Numbered from the stretch's first letter, positions 28,950-37,260 are shown. The stretch: 64,000 bases of DNA from an uncultured Pseudomonadota bacterium (GCA_902795615.1 CADBLQ010000007.1:53523-117522), one strand, 5' to 3'. The notes: generated by a model from the letters alone, not told the origin. Made by a program: numbers and translations.

Positions 28950-29692
28950 ATACCTCGTGTAGCAATATACATAGCAGATAATAGCAGATTTTGTTCATCT
29001 GGGTAGGTATTATGTGCCATAGTTTCTAATTCCTGTAATGTCAAAATTCTTCGTGCATTTGCTGTAGATTGATTATAAGAAAGAAACTGCATAGCTACTT
29101 CAATAAAGACAAATGCGTTTTCCGCATTTTCAGCTACAAAACTAGCATTTAGTGTTTTATCATTTTCTAAGTAATCTATAAATCTATTGCATATTTCTTC
29201 AGGTATGTTATTTACATTATTTATTACAAATTCACGGACATTGCGATAATCCTTATGAGGAGATGTAACTTTAATTTTTGAACATCTGGATCTTACTGTT
29301 GGCAAAATGGACGACAATTTTCTAGTTGTTAATATGAATTCAACATTTTCCGGCGGTTCTTCCAGCGTCTTAAGTAAGGAGTTAGAAGCGGAAATAGATA
29401 AATCTTCTATATTGTGTATAACTATTGCTTTCTTTAATGCAACTACTGGCTTTTTGAATGCAAACTCATTAATATCTCTAGCGTCATCAATAGATATCAG
29501 TACCTTATCTGAAGATTTTTGAATAAACATAAAGTCAGGATGAGTATTTGCCTTTATGTGTGTAGTATTATTATTACCCATATATTGTATAGCATACTCA
29601 TATGCCCGCTCCAGATTTAATTTATTATTACTACCGTAAAATATTACTCCCATTGAGTTACCGCATATCTTATCCTGGATTAAATTATACAA
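28946..29692 (-). CDS. holB: DNA polymerase III delta-prime subunit
   Basis: Clamp-loader subunit that works with DnaX and delta. 248 aa, shorter than in E. coli (334). It has the clamp-loader AAA+ features of a non-ATPase subunit: YGSNNKLNLERA in place of a proper Walker A, SNSLLKTLEEPPENVEFIL, and the SRC motif (RSRCSKI) that acts in trans on DnaX. Overlaps asd by 4 bases. Confidence 0.85.
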   Translation of the reverse strand: MYNLIQDKICGNSMGVIFYGSNNKLNLERAYEYAIQYMGNNNTTHIKANTHPDFMFIQKSSDKVLISIDDARDINEFAFKKPVVALKKAIVIHNIEDLSISASNSLLKTLEEPPENVEFILTTRKLSSILPTVRSRCSKIKVTSPHKDYRNVREFVINNVNNIPEEICNRFIDYLENDKTLNASFVAENAENAFVFIEVAMQFLSYNQSTANARRILTLQELETMAHNTYPDEQNLLLSAMYIATRGM

Positions 29693-29783
29693 TGTAGGTA
29701 GCCTAACTTACCTAATACGGTTTTACCAAGAATTAAATTTTTTGAGTTATAATACGTGTAAAGTAAATGACTATAGGTATTTT

Positions 29784-30563
29784 ATGAAAAGTTTATATAT
29801 ATTACTTATGTCAATTGGATTTAATACATGCTATAGTGAAGTTCAATTACTAGACAATAATTTCCAGGCTGATAAATCGACTATTAGCAATAAGGATAAA
29901 TCAAAAAGCTCAGAAACGATGCCTCAAACTGGGCAAACTGACAAAAGTAACCAAAATGACAACATCCAAAAGCCAACAAAAAAGGTACACGCTATATTAG
30001 ATTTAACTTTAGGCAATCCCAAATATAACAATGATAAAGATAGAATAGATATATACGTTGCACCAACATGTTTACATTGTGGGAAGTTCATATCTGAAGA
30101 ATTACAAAAATTTTTAAATCAGAATTCCAATAAATGTTTTGTGCGGATAAGATTGTTACCAGTATCAGCAAAAGATTTATTTGTAATGAAGCTTATCCAA
30201 AGTGAAGCACGAGACATGAATGGATATTATATGATTTATACAAATTACGTAAAACGAGCGTATGCAACGGTAAATAGCATAAAGCCAACTGAAGAACAGA
30301 AAAATTTATATAAAGGCTCTACAACTGATTCCGAAATGATAAAGTTTCAAGTGATAGCATCGCAATTTGGGTTTTCAGATGAAAAAATAGTCTCAGCGTT
30401 TCCAAATATGGATGAAGATTATGAAATCGCAGTAATGAATTGGTATAAAAGTGTTGTAGAGACAGTTAAAAAGTTTTGCCCAGATAAAGATTTAAAACTC
30501 CCATTGATTGTTAAAAATGGCATGAAATACGATAACATCAATGACGCCCCAATTTTATCCTAG
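29784..30563 (+). CDS. Secreted DsbA-like thioredoxin-fold protein
   Basis: Predicted periplasmic thiol-disulfide oxidoreductase. 259 aa from the ATG at 29784 (AGG 8 bases upstream); the frame opens 42 bases earlier without a good ribosome site. A signal peptide (MKSLYILLMSIGFNTCYSEV) is followed by a Lys/Ser/Gln-rich linker to about residue 68 and then a thioredoxin fold: IDIYVAPTCLHCGKF with the redox pair Cys96-Cys99, and LPLIVKNGMKYDN as the likely cis-Pro loop. The long polar linker is unusual. DsbA-family proteins fold secreted Cys-containing proteins, several of which are coded nearby. Confidence 0.75.
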   Translation: MKSLYILLMSIGFNTCYSEVQLLDNNFQADKSTISNKDKSKSSETMPQTGQTDKSNQNDNIQKPTKKVHAILDLTLGNPKYNNDKDRIDIYVAPTCLHCGKFISEELQKFLNQNSNKCFVRIRLLPVSAKDLFVMKLIQSEARDMNGYYMIYTNYVKRAYATVNSIKPTEEQKNLYKGSTTDSEMIKFQVIASQFGFSDEKIVSAFPNMDEDYEIAVMNWYKSVVETVKKFCPDKDLKLPLIVKNGMKYDNINDAPILS

Positions 30564-30607
30564 GTCGTTCTTGTAGCAGTTCCTTTTGGGAAAGTTTGTA
30601 TTCTCCT

Positions 30608-30648
30608 GTGCAGTCTTACACCAAAACTCCATGTGTTCTGCACTTTAT
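30608..30648 (+). terminator. Possible terminator of the DsbA-like gene
   Basis: GTGCAG (30608-30613) pairs with CTGCAC (30638-30643), and inside it ACAC pairs with GTGT, giving an interrupted 10-bp hairpin followed by TTTATT. It begins 44 bases after the stop codon of the DsbA-like gene. Confidence 0.4.
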
Positions 30649-30683
30649 TAAAAGTTCTTAGATACATAATCTTCAGACATTTG

Positions 30684-30766
30684 AAAATCTATTCTGTTTG
30701 TAACCTCCGGGGACGAAAATCGTCCCTTGAAAATGGGCTTCCATTTCACAGAAAATAGATGGTTTT
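30684..30766. other. Predicted three-way-junction fold between convergent genes
   Basis: The closing helix is AAAATCTATT..CTGT (30684-30697) with ACAG..AATAGAT..TTT (30748-30766), interrupted by two 2-base bulges. It encloses two perfect hairpins: GGGACGA-AAA-TCGTCCC (30710-30726) and AAATGG-GCTT-CCATTT (30731-30746). No reading frame covers it. Such nested pairing suggests a structured RNA or a very small inverted-repeat element. The strand cannot be decided, and no known riboswitch or ncRNA family was recognised. Confidence 0.5.
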
Positions 30767-30841
30767 ATTGTAAATCTTAACCTAGAGATGTACAGTATTT
30801 ATAAGTTGCGCCAATCCAAGATGAAGTTGCCGGAGAAGAGT

Positions 30842-31822
30842 TTAAAAAATATTGCACCGTGTACACCATCCTAAACGAATTTTATCACTCATTGTCTCGC
30901 TCGCAGAAGCACTGCCACTGTGATCGAGCATACTATTCAATTTCGAATCGCTATTTATTGAGCTTTCACTCTCAGAGAGTTTGTCGCCTTTTCCTGGTTT
31001 AACGCTGTTATTATTTGGAAATTTCCGTTTATCAAAAGTCACGTCCAAAAGGCTACTACCACTATCAGAATTAGAACTGGAACATATTTGTTTGGTACTA
31101 GTGCTGTTATCGCTATTGTAAATGTCCCCGGTTGGTATTCTTGTGAAGATAGCCCCATTATTACCAGTACTAGATTCATTACAACATCCGCATATCTTAC
31201 CCAGATGATTGTTGTCATAATTACTTGTGTCTATGAGAGCAGATGTATCTTCAGATTGCTTGATTAGGTGATTTTTAGAATTACCTGTATTACTGCTGTC
31301 AAGTACACTATTACTATTGTTGCTACTGTAGTCTTTACCGAAGCTTATGTCTAAACAGCTGATCTCATTACCAAATGGTAAATTTTCAGTAGTTTGATCC
31401 GAACTATTACTGCTGTTGCCTTTGCGAGCTTCATCTTTTTTATTAAAATAGGCGTATTCCCCATTAAGATGGTTGCATCTCCAATTTAGAGGATACTTAA
31501 TGTAATTATTCAAATCTTGCTCAGCTTGCTTACGTGAATAATTTTTGATATTATACCTGAGCAGCCTACCACTTGTAGGTTGGGAATTACGGCTGTTCTT
31601 TGCCCGTTCATCTATAAATGAGTAACTACGTTTGCCTCGTTTCAGCATCGGAAGCAATTCTTTTTGTTCGGACGTTTGATGAGTACTGAAGTGCTGGTTC
31701 TGTAATATTATTGATTTACTAGAGTGTGTATTAGAGTTTACATGTGTATCGTTACTTCCATGTACATAATTATGTGCTACAACGAGTACGCTTAAAAGTT
31801 TCAATATTTTGTAGGTAATCAT
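30842..31822 (-). CDS. Ser/Asn-rich secreted protein of unknown function
   Basis: 326 aa with a likely N-terminal signal peptide (MITYKILKLLSVLVVAHNYVHG). I recognise no domain. Residues about 50-135 are moderately complex and basic (KRGKRSYSF, NYSRKQAEQDLNNYI). The rest is rich in Ser, Asn and Asp, with two related short motifs, LDISFGKD and LDVTFDKR, about 85 residues apart, and scattered Cys pairs (CGCC, WCTRC). The composition fits an exported, fast-evolving protein, possibly host-directed. It points toward the DsbA-like gene and its Cys residues could be DsbA substrates; that link is inference. Confidence 0.6.
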   Translation of the reverse strand: MITYKILKLLSVLVVAHNYVHGSNDTHVNSNTHSSKSIILQNQHFSTHQTSEQKELLPMLKRGKRSYSFIDERAKNSRNSQPTSGRLLRYNIKNYSRKQAEQDLNNYIKYPLNWRCNHLNGEYAYFNKKDEARKGNSSNSSDQTTENLPFGNEISCLDISFGKDYSSNNSNSVLDSSNTGNSKNHLIKQSEDTSALIDTSNYDNNHLGKICGCCNESSTGNNGAIFTRIPTGDIYNSDNSTSTKQICSSSNSDSGSSLLDVTFDKRKFPNNNSVKPGKGDKLSESESSINSDSKLNSMLDHSGSASASETMSDKIRLGWCTRCNIF

Positions 31823-32000
31823 TTTACCTTTTTAAAAAAACTGCCACGGTGGTGATTTTAACACAAAATTTACATAAAAGCATAATTGCTATATTAATGT
31901 GTCAGAGATAATGGCAATGCAGAGTTCGAATCCAGATATATACAAATGCTTTGACTACCTGTCCAAACGAATTATGTTGCAACCGTTAAAAGTCCTTTTG

Positions 32001-32050
32001 TAAATGAGGTCTCATAAATGAGGTCTCATAAATGAGTTCTCATAAATGAG
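32001..32050 (+). repeat. 14-bp tandem repeat upstream of dnaX
   Basis: TAAATGAGGTCTCA is repeated 3.6 times head to tail: two perfect copies (32001-32028), a copy with one change (TAAATGAGTTCTCA, 32029-32042) and a partial copy TAAATGAG. Each unit contains the short palindrome-like TGAG..CTCA. The array ends 38 bases before the dnaX start. Confidence 0.9.
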
Positions 32051-32088
32051 TTAAACTACTGATGTTGGAATAAATTGAATATATAAGA

Positions 32089-33210
32089 ATGTCATTTTTA
32101 AATATTTCATATAGACCATCGTCTTTATCTCAAGTCATCGGACAAGAAGCAATTGTTAAAGCATTGGCTAGGAGTTTATTGGAAGATATTTCGCCATCTG
32201 CTTTCCTGTTCTATGGAATACGCGGAGTAGGAAAAACAACATTAGCTCGTATTTTAGCTTACTCATTTGCATGCCTTTCGCCGGTAAATGGAGAAGCATG
32301 TAGTAGTTGCCCTTCGTGTCAAGCATTTAAGAATGGTTCACATTTGGACATAACTGAACTCGATGCTGCCAGTCGAACAGGTGTTGACGATATACGAGAA
32401 ATAATTAATGCCTGTCAATATACACCTGTAATTGGACGTAGTAAGGTATTTATAATTGATGAAATCCATATGTTATCGAAAAGTGCATTTAATGCCTTAT
32501 TAAAAACATTAGAAGAACCACCAACACATGTGAAATTTATATTTGCCACTACTGAGGTTAATAAAGTTCCAGATACCATACTGTCTAGGTGTTTAATTTT
32601 TCAACTACGGCCTATATCTCTGGAAACGTTAAGTAACCACTTAATTACTGTTGCTGAAAAAGATAACATAAAGCTTACTAAAGATGCTTCGGATTTAATT
32701 GCTGACGAAGCCGGAGGCTCAGTTCGTGATGCCCTATCACTGTTAAAACAAGCATCACTATTATCTGAGAAAGTCACGACTGAAGTAGTAGCTAGCATTA
32801 TAGGGGGAGTACAGCCACGTGATATAAAAAATCTATTAACTCTTATATCAGAAGGTCGAGTTGCAGATGCATCCATTTGCGTAAAAAGTATGCTAGCTAG
32901 TGGAGCGGATGCATTAAGCATTTATAAACAGTTACAAAAGGCACTGTACGCAGAGATCGTTGAAAAGAAGAACAATAAAAGTGAGCTGACTAGATTATTA
33001 TACTTATGGCAAGTGCTACTAAAGCAATATGAAAATATAAGTAATACTGCCTATCCTGATTGCATTATTGGAGCCACAGTAATAATGCTTGCACATGTGG
33101 CAAGTTTTCCTGATATTGGGTCAATATTAAATTCTTCTGGTAATGGAAATGGAAAAATCGAAGAAATATTATCACTGTTTCCAAAATCTATCGTATCGGA
33201 GGTAGAATGA
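32089..33210 (+). CDS. dnaX: DNA polymerase III gamma-type subunit (short DnaX)
   Basis: ATPase motor of the clamp loader. 373 aa; E. coli tau is 643 aa. The AAA+ core is complete: Walker A YGIRGVGKTT (42-51), zinc cysteines Cys62, Cys71, Cys74, Cys77, Walker B IIDEIHML (Asp124), LKTLEEPPTHV and sensor-1/SRC LSRCLIF. The protein stops after the clamp-loader collar domain, so the tau-specific domains that bind DnaB and the polymerase alpha subunit are absent. Its 3' end overlaps rnd by 4 bases. Confidence 0.92.
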   Translation: MSFLNISYRPSSLSQVIGQEAIVKALARSLLEDISPSAFLFYGIRGVGKTTLARILAYSFACLSPVNGEACSSCPSCQAFKNGSHLDITELDAASRTGVDDIREIINACQYTPVIGRSKVFIIDEIHMLSKSAFNALLKTLEEPPTHVKFIFATTEVNKVPDTILSRCLIFQLRPISLETLSNHLITVAEKDNIKLTKDASDLIADEAGGSVRDALSLLKQASLLSEKVTTEVVASIIGGVQPRDIKNLLTLISEGRVADASICVKSMLASGADALSIYKQLQKALYAEIVEKKNNKSELTRLLYLWQVLLKQYENISNTAYPDCIIGATVIMLAHVASFPDIGSILNSSGNGNGKIEEILSLFPKSIVSEVE

Positions 33211-33824
33211 TGAACTCTATTATTCTTTGTAAAAATGATTTACCTGATGATTTTTTAGACGACTGTACTTCAGTTGCAATTGATACTGAGGCAATGGGGT
33301 TATGTCCATATCGAGACAGGCTTTGCTTAGCACAGTTTTGTAAAGGTGATGATATAAGTTATCTGGTTCAGTTTAGACAATTCGATAAAGCGTCAAATAT
33401 CTGTAAGTTACTTACCAATAATAATATCGTAAAAATATTTCATTTTGCAAGATTTGACGTAATGATGTTATATAAATATTTAGGAGTAATGACACAAAAC
33501 ATTTATTGTACTAAGATTGCCAGTAAGTTAGTTAGAACATATACAGATAAGCATTCCCTTAAAGATTTATGTAAGTCACTACTGAATATTGAGCTTGCTA
33601 AAACGGAAACATGTACTGATTGGGGGGCTGAAGAATTTACAGTTGCACAATTGGGGTATGCCAAAGAAGATGTTATTTATTTACATAAATTAAAAGAGAA
33701 GTTGGATATTTTACTATTACGAGAAAAACGACAACCGCTAGCTCAAAATTGTTTTGATTTCTTACCAAGTAGAATTATATTAGATTTAACGGTAAATCAG
33801 GAGTATGATATTTTTAAACACTGA
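33207..33824 (+). CDS. rnd: Ribonuclease D-type 3'-5' exonuclease (short form)
   Basis: DEDD-family exonuclease for tRNA 3' maturation or RNA decay. 205 aa, exonuclease domain only: ExoI AIDTEAMG (Asp26, Glu28), ExoII HFARFDVMML and ExoIII YAKEDVIYLHKL. The HRDC domains of E. coli RNase D (375 aa) are missing, as is common for the short alphaproteobacterial proteins. Starts at overlapping ATGATG within the dnaX stop. Confidence 0.88.
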   Translation: MMNSIILCKNDLPDDFLDDCTSVAIDTEAMGLCPYRDRLCLAQFCKGDDISYLVQFRQFDKASNICKLLTNNNIVKIFHFARFDVMMLYKYLGVMTQNIYCTKIASKLVRTYTDKHSLKDLCKSLLNIELAKTETCTDWGAEEFTVAQLGYAKEDVIYLHKLKEKLDILLLREKRQPLAQNCFDFLPSRIILDLTVNQEYDIFKH

Positions 33825-33902
33825 TACAATGTTCAATTTTTTTATATTGTTGTTTAAATTGCGGAATTTTAACAGGTATGAAATTAGTATAAACCCAATG
33901 GG

Positions 33903-33926
33903 TCTGTGGTTTTGAAACAACACAGA
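33903..33926. other. Hairpin upstream of the beta-barrel protein gene
   Basis: TCTGTG-GTTT-TG-AAAC-AA-CACAGA forms a 10-bp stem with a 2-base bulge, between rnd and the outer-membrane protein gene. No T run follows, so it is not a convincing terminator; it could be part of a leader. The rest of 33825-34057 shows nothing else I can support. Confidence 0.3.
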
Positions 33927-34057
33927 AATGCGTTTGATAATAGTTGTCTGTCATGAAAAGCTTGTATAGCTCTATTTCTATGCTACGATAATCTTAGTTG
34001 GTTTTTATCCTTGTCTTTATTAGCGATGAGGATAGTCAAAATTTAGAAAGGTTCAAA

Positions 34058-35668
34058 ATGAACAATTTCAAAAAAGTATTGTTGTCAACGGCTATTGTGT
34101 CATTGATAACAGTTAATGCAGTTGATGCACGTGCCTGCATGTCAAGTGGATTTCAAGTCGGTTTTGGTGTGAATGTCTCCAAAAAAAAGGCTGAAATTAA
34201 AAATAATAAATTTAAGCCTGTAAATCAATACTTAATATCATTATTAAACAATAAAAATACGGAGACAAAAAAGGCTTTTGACGATAGGTATAATCCAAGC
34301 AACTCTATCGAATATGTCAAAAAATCTGTTCCTATAAGCATGATTGCTGTAACCGGGACCAGTAATGTGGGAAACGAGTTGGAAGTGAATAAAGAATATG
34401 AAATAGCAACTTGGGGTGGGCTGGAAGTATTCGCCTCAGTTAGGACAGATAAATATAAAACCGGTGATATTACCTACAGTGATAATGTTGTGTCCAAGGA
34501 TAAAACCGGTGATTCCTATGCTGACGTGTTTAGACAAGTTAGCAAAAACAAAGCAGATTACGTGCTTGAAATGTCAAATGGTCAAACAGTGCCACAAAAT
34601 GCTAGAATAGACAAAGAAGATTTTAACGGAAAGGAGTATCTGTTTATAGAAGCTAATAATGGCGACCTCATAACCGGTACAAGAGGTTTATTAAATGCAT
34701 CAGCGTTGATTAATAAAAAAGTAGCGTTAAATGCAAATGAAATTAAAGCAAAAGGATGGGTAGAGTATACTAAATTTTTAGAAACCATCGGCCTGTCATC
34801 GTTCGCAGATCGTATTAAGAGTACAAATAACGAATTTTTTTCTACTGCAAGTGAAACACATATAGTAGGGAATGATTTAACAAATGGAAAAAGCTCCACC
34901 ATGATAGCTATATCAAAATCAAACGAACTAATTTCGAAATATTTCGATTCTGAAACTGATAAAATTAATTCGTCTTCACCTGCATTTTCAAAAGCAAATA
35001 TCGGTAAGGAGTTTGAGAATGCCTCTCATTTTGGGTTTGACATATCTCTGTCTGCGGGTTACTTTTGGCGTATCGGCGATTTCGCAATTTACATCGGTGC
35101 ATTAGGTAAAATACCTGTAGCTAAAAAAGTATACAATATTAAAGATAAAGCTTTAGCTGATTTTCAATCTAACAAATCAAATAGTGACAATAGCAATAAT
35201 AGCAATAAAGATACTGAAAATACCGATTATTGTTTTACATATGAATCAAAGGCTTCGTTCGGTGGAGAAATTGCAGGTTATTATAATCTAACTACCAATT
35301 TTGCAATGGGGCTTGGGTGTGTTGTCCTTTATCAACGGGGTGAATTAAAATACAACAAACTTAACACGGTGTATTCAGTTGAAGAAAAAAGTGAACTTGC
35401 GAATCTCTGCAATTTACTGGGTGTAAAACTTGACGATATTAATTCTGAATGGAAAAAAATAGGATTTGATAGTGATAGTAAAAAAATACATAATTGGAGT
35501 TTTACGCCACAAATATTGGCACTAGTCAATTTTGGTAATTTTGCTATTAAGTTGGGTGCAGGTTATAATTTTGGAACGAAACTCTTAAAATCCGATAAAA
35601 ATAATATGGATCTGTCGTTGAAGGGTTTTGAGTTTAATGTCGGTTTGACGTATACTTTTGCTATGTAG
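34058..35668 (+). CDS. Outer-membrane beta-barrel surface protein
   Basis: 536 aa from the ATG at 34058, preceded by AGAAAGG; the frame also extends 60 bases upstream without a ribosome site. Sec signal peptide (MNNFKKVLLSTAIVSLITVNAVDA). Residues about 30-320 are a polar, mostly non-repetitive region. From about 325 onward alternating hydrophobic strands typical of a porin-like barrel appear (FGFDISLSAGYFWRIGDF, GGEIAGYYNLTTNFAMGLG, FAIKLGAGYNFG), ending in FNVGLTYTFAM, near the usual terminal aromatic. A Ser/Asn-rich loop near residue 370 is probably exposed. It stands alone with its own terminator, as expected for an abundant surface antigen. No family assigned. Confidence 0.7.
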   Translation: MNNFKKVLLSTAIVSLITVNAVDARACMSSGFQVGFGVNVSKKKAEIKNNKFKPVNQYLISLLNNKNTETKKAFDDRYNPSNSIEYVKKSVPISMIAVTGTSNVGNELEVNKEYEIATWGGLEVFASVRTDKYKTGDITYSDNVVSKDKTGDSYADVFRQVSKNKADYVLEMSNGQTVPQNARIDKEDFNGKEYLFIEANNGDLITGTRGLLNASALINKKVALNANEIKAKGWVEYTKFLETIGLSSFADRIKSTNNEFFSTASETHIVGNDLTNGKSSTMIAISKSNELISKYFDSETDKINSSSPAFSKANIGKEFENASHFGFDISLSAGYFWRIGDFAIYIGALGKIPVAKKVYNIKDKALADFQSNKSNSDNSNNSNKDTENTDYCFTYESKASFGGEIAGYYNLTTNFAMGLGCVVLYQRGELKYNKLNTVYSVEEKSELANLCNLLGVKLDDINSEWKKIGFDSDSKKIHNWSFTPQILALVNFGNFAIKLGAGYNFGTKLLKSDKNNMDLSLKGFEFNVGLTYTFAM

Positions 35669-35700
35669 TAATAATTAATTACAGCTTTGTTTGTAATTCA

Positions 35701-35735
35701 AAACTCGATGTTTAACACAACATCGAGTTTTTTTT
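35701..35735 (+). terminator. Terminator of the beta-barrel protein gene
   Basis: Stem AAACTCGATGT (35701-35711) with ACATCGAGTTT (35720-35730), 8-base loop, followed by further T residues: a classic intrinsic terminator 32 bases after the stop codon. Confidence 0.9.
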
Positions 35736-35846
35736 ATTAATCTCGATATCCCAAATTAATTTCTATTATCAAATGCGTCTTACAGGCATTGCGTATTCCA
35801 AATATCGTGATACAATGTTTAAAAGTTTAGTAAATGATGTTTTCAA

Positions 35847-36242
35847 ATGACAAAAACCAAGCATTATTTAACAAGTGAGCAATTAGAGTATTTTCGATCA
35901 AAATTGCTCAAATGGAAAAATGACTTATTGCAGGAAACAGCTGAAACTCAACATGCGTTAAAACATGAACGTATCGTGGAAGCAGATGATGTCGATACTG
36001 CTAGTAATCTTAATAATCAGATTTTCGAACTACGAAGTAAAGACAGAAGTAGAAAGCTAATACATAAAATCGATAAGGCATTAGCACGGATAGATGATGG
36101 TACTTATGGGTATTGTGAAGAAACAGGAGAGCCTATAGGTTTTAAAAGGCTAGAAGCTAGACCTATTGCTACATTATGTATTGAAGCACAAGAACGCCAT
36201 GAGCGAGCAGAACGGGAATATCGGGAGGACGATGACGAGTAG
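35847..36242 (+). CDS. dksA: DksA-type RNA polymerase-binding regulator
   Basis: Binds the RNA polymerase secondary channel and works with ppGpp to control rRNA and amino-acid promoters. 131 aa. The coiled-coil tip carries ADDVDTAS, with the acidic residues needed for function. The zinc-finger region is C-x2-T-x17-C-x2-A (Cys90, Thr93, Cys111, Ala114), so two of the four cysteines of E. coli DksA are replaced, a pattern known from low-zinc paralogues such as P. aeruginosa DksA2. The 3' end overlaps era by 11 bases. Confidence 0.92.
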   Translation: MTKTKHYLTSEQLEYFRSKLLKWKNDLLQETAETQHALKHERIVEADDVDTASNLNNQIFELRSKDRSRKLIHKIDKALARIDDGTYGYCEETGEPIGFKRLEARPIATLCIEAQERHERAEREYREDDDE

Positions 36243-37260
36243 GTGTGGCTTTGTTTCAATTATCGGTCGTACTAATGCCGGAAAGTCAACTTTACTTAAT
36301 AATCTAGTTGATGAAAAGATCTCTATTGTATCACCAAAGGTTCAAACGACAAGACGGGAAATACGTGGTATTATTCAATATGCCTCCTCGCAGATAATTT
36401 TTGTAGATACACCTGGTTTTTGTAAGGGCAATACAACTTTAGAACGGGCGTTATTAACTAATTTTAAAAGAGCATATGAAGGTTCAGATGCCGTCTTAAT
36501 GGTCATTGATTGCACAGTTAAAAATTGGGAAAATGATTTTCAATTCCTTGCTCAATATCAATCTAAAACGTTAAATGAAACCTCTGTTGGAAAAAGAACT
36601 TCTGTTGGCAACAGACCTTCTGTTGGAAGTAAAAGTGCTAAATTTACCAAGCCTTTTGCAGTTGTGTTAAATAAAGTAGATAAGTTATCTAATAAGTCAA
36701 AATTGTTACAAATAGCAGATGAATTAAAAAATTATGATTTCATTGATGAAATCTTTATGATTTCTGCTTTAACAGGTGAAGGAACAGCACCAATTAAAGC
36801 ATATCTAGCTAATATAGTTCCTGAAAGTCCATGGTTATATTTTGATGTAGATATTGAACATTGCAAAAAGGACAATTCTCAAAATAACTCCTATGGAAAT
36901 AAATTAAACTTTAGTACTAAAACTGATTTGGATTTACAAACTAGATTATCGGAAATTACACGTGAAACGGTATTTGAAAAATTAGCACAGGAACTGCCAT
37001 ATAGTATATATATACAAACTGACAAATTTTCCGTAACTGACAAAAAAATTAAGTTAATGCAATCGATAATTGTTATGCGTGCAACACAAAAAGCAATAGT
37101 ATTGGGACATAACGGTTCTATGATAAGTAATATACGTAGAACATCAATTGCAAAAATGCGTACGCTTTTTAAAAAAACTATTGAACTTAAACTATTTGTT
37201 TTAGTTAAGGAAAATTGGACTAATGCTAAGGAACATCTTATTAATGCAGGAATTATTTAA
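36232..37260 (+). CDS. era: GTPase Era
   Basis: GTPase that binds 16S rRNA during 30S assembly. 342 aa from the ATG at 36232 (GGGAGGA upstream, inside dksA). G1 GRTNAGKST (12-20), G3 DTPG (59-62), G4 NKVD (147-150), then the KH domain with LGHNGSMISNI. It is about 40 residues longer than E. coli Era because of two insertions: one at about 112-138 made of three 6-residue repeats (TSVGKR, TSVGNR, PSVGSK) between G3 and G4, and an Asn/Lys-rich one between the G and KH domains near residue 215. Confidence 0.93.
   Translation: MTSRCGFVSIIGRTNAGKSTLLNNLVDEKISIVSPKVQTTRREIRGIIQYASSQIIFVDTPGFCKGNTTLERALLTNFKRAYEGSDAVLMVIDCTVKNWENDFQFLAQYQSKTLNETSVGKRTSVGNRPSVGSKSAKFTKPFAVVLNKVDKLSNKSKLLQIADELKNYDFIDEIFMISALTGEGTAPIKAYLANIVPESPWLYFDVDIEHCKKDNSQNNSYGNKLNFSTKTDLDLQTRLSEITRETVFEKLAQELPYSIYIQTDKFSVTDKKIKLMQSIIVMRATQKAIVLGHNGSMISNIRRTSIAKMRTLFKKTIELKLFVLVKENWTNAKEHLINAGII
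36581..36634 (+). repeat. 18-bp tandem repeat inside era
   Basis: Three copies of an 18-base unit with the core TCTGTTGG (36581-36598, 36599-36616, 36617-36634) keep the frame and add hexapeptides to the GTPase domain. Recent slippage is the simplest origin. Confidence 0.85.

Noticed and set aside
30842..31822. Considered as a CRISPR- or phage-like repeat region because of repeated Ser/Asn codons
   Set aside because: No regularly spaced direct repeats or spacers; it is one continuous coding frame with a signal peptide.
31900..31950. GAGTTCGAATCC, resembling a tRNA T-loop
   Set aside because: The flanking bases do not pair as a T-stem, and no acceptor stem, D-arm or anticodon arm can be built around it.
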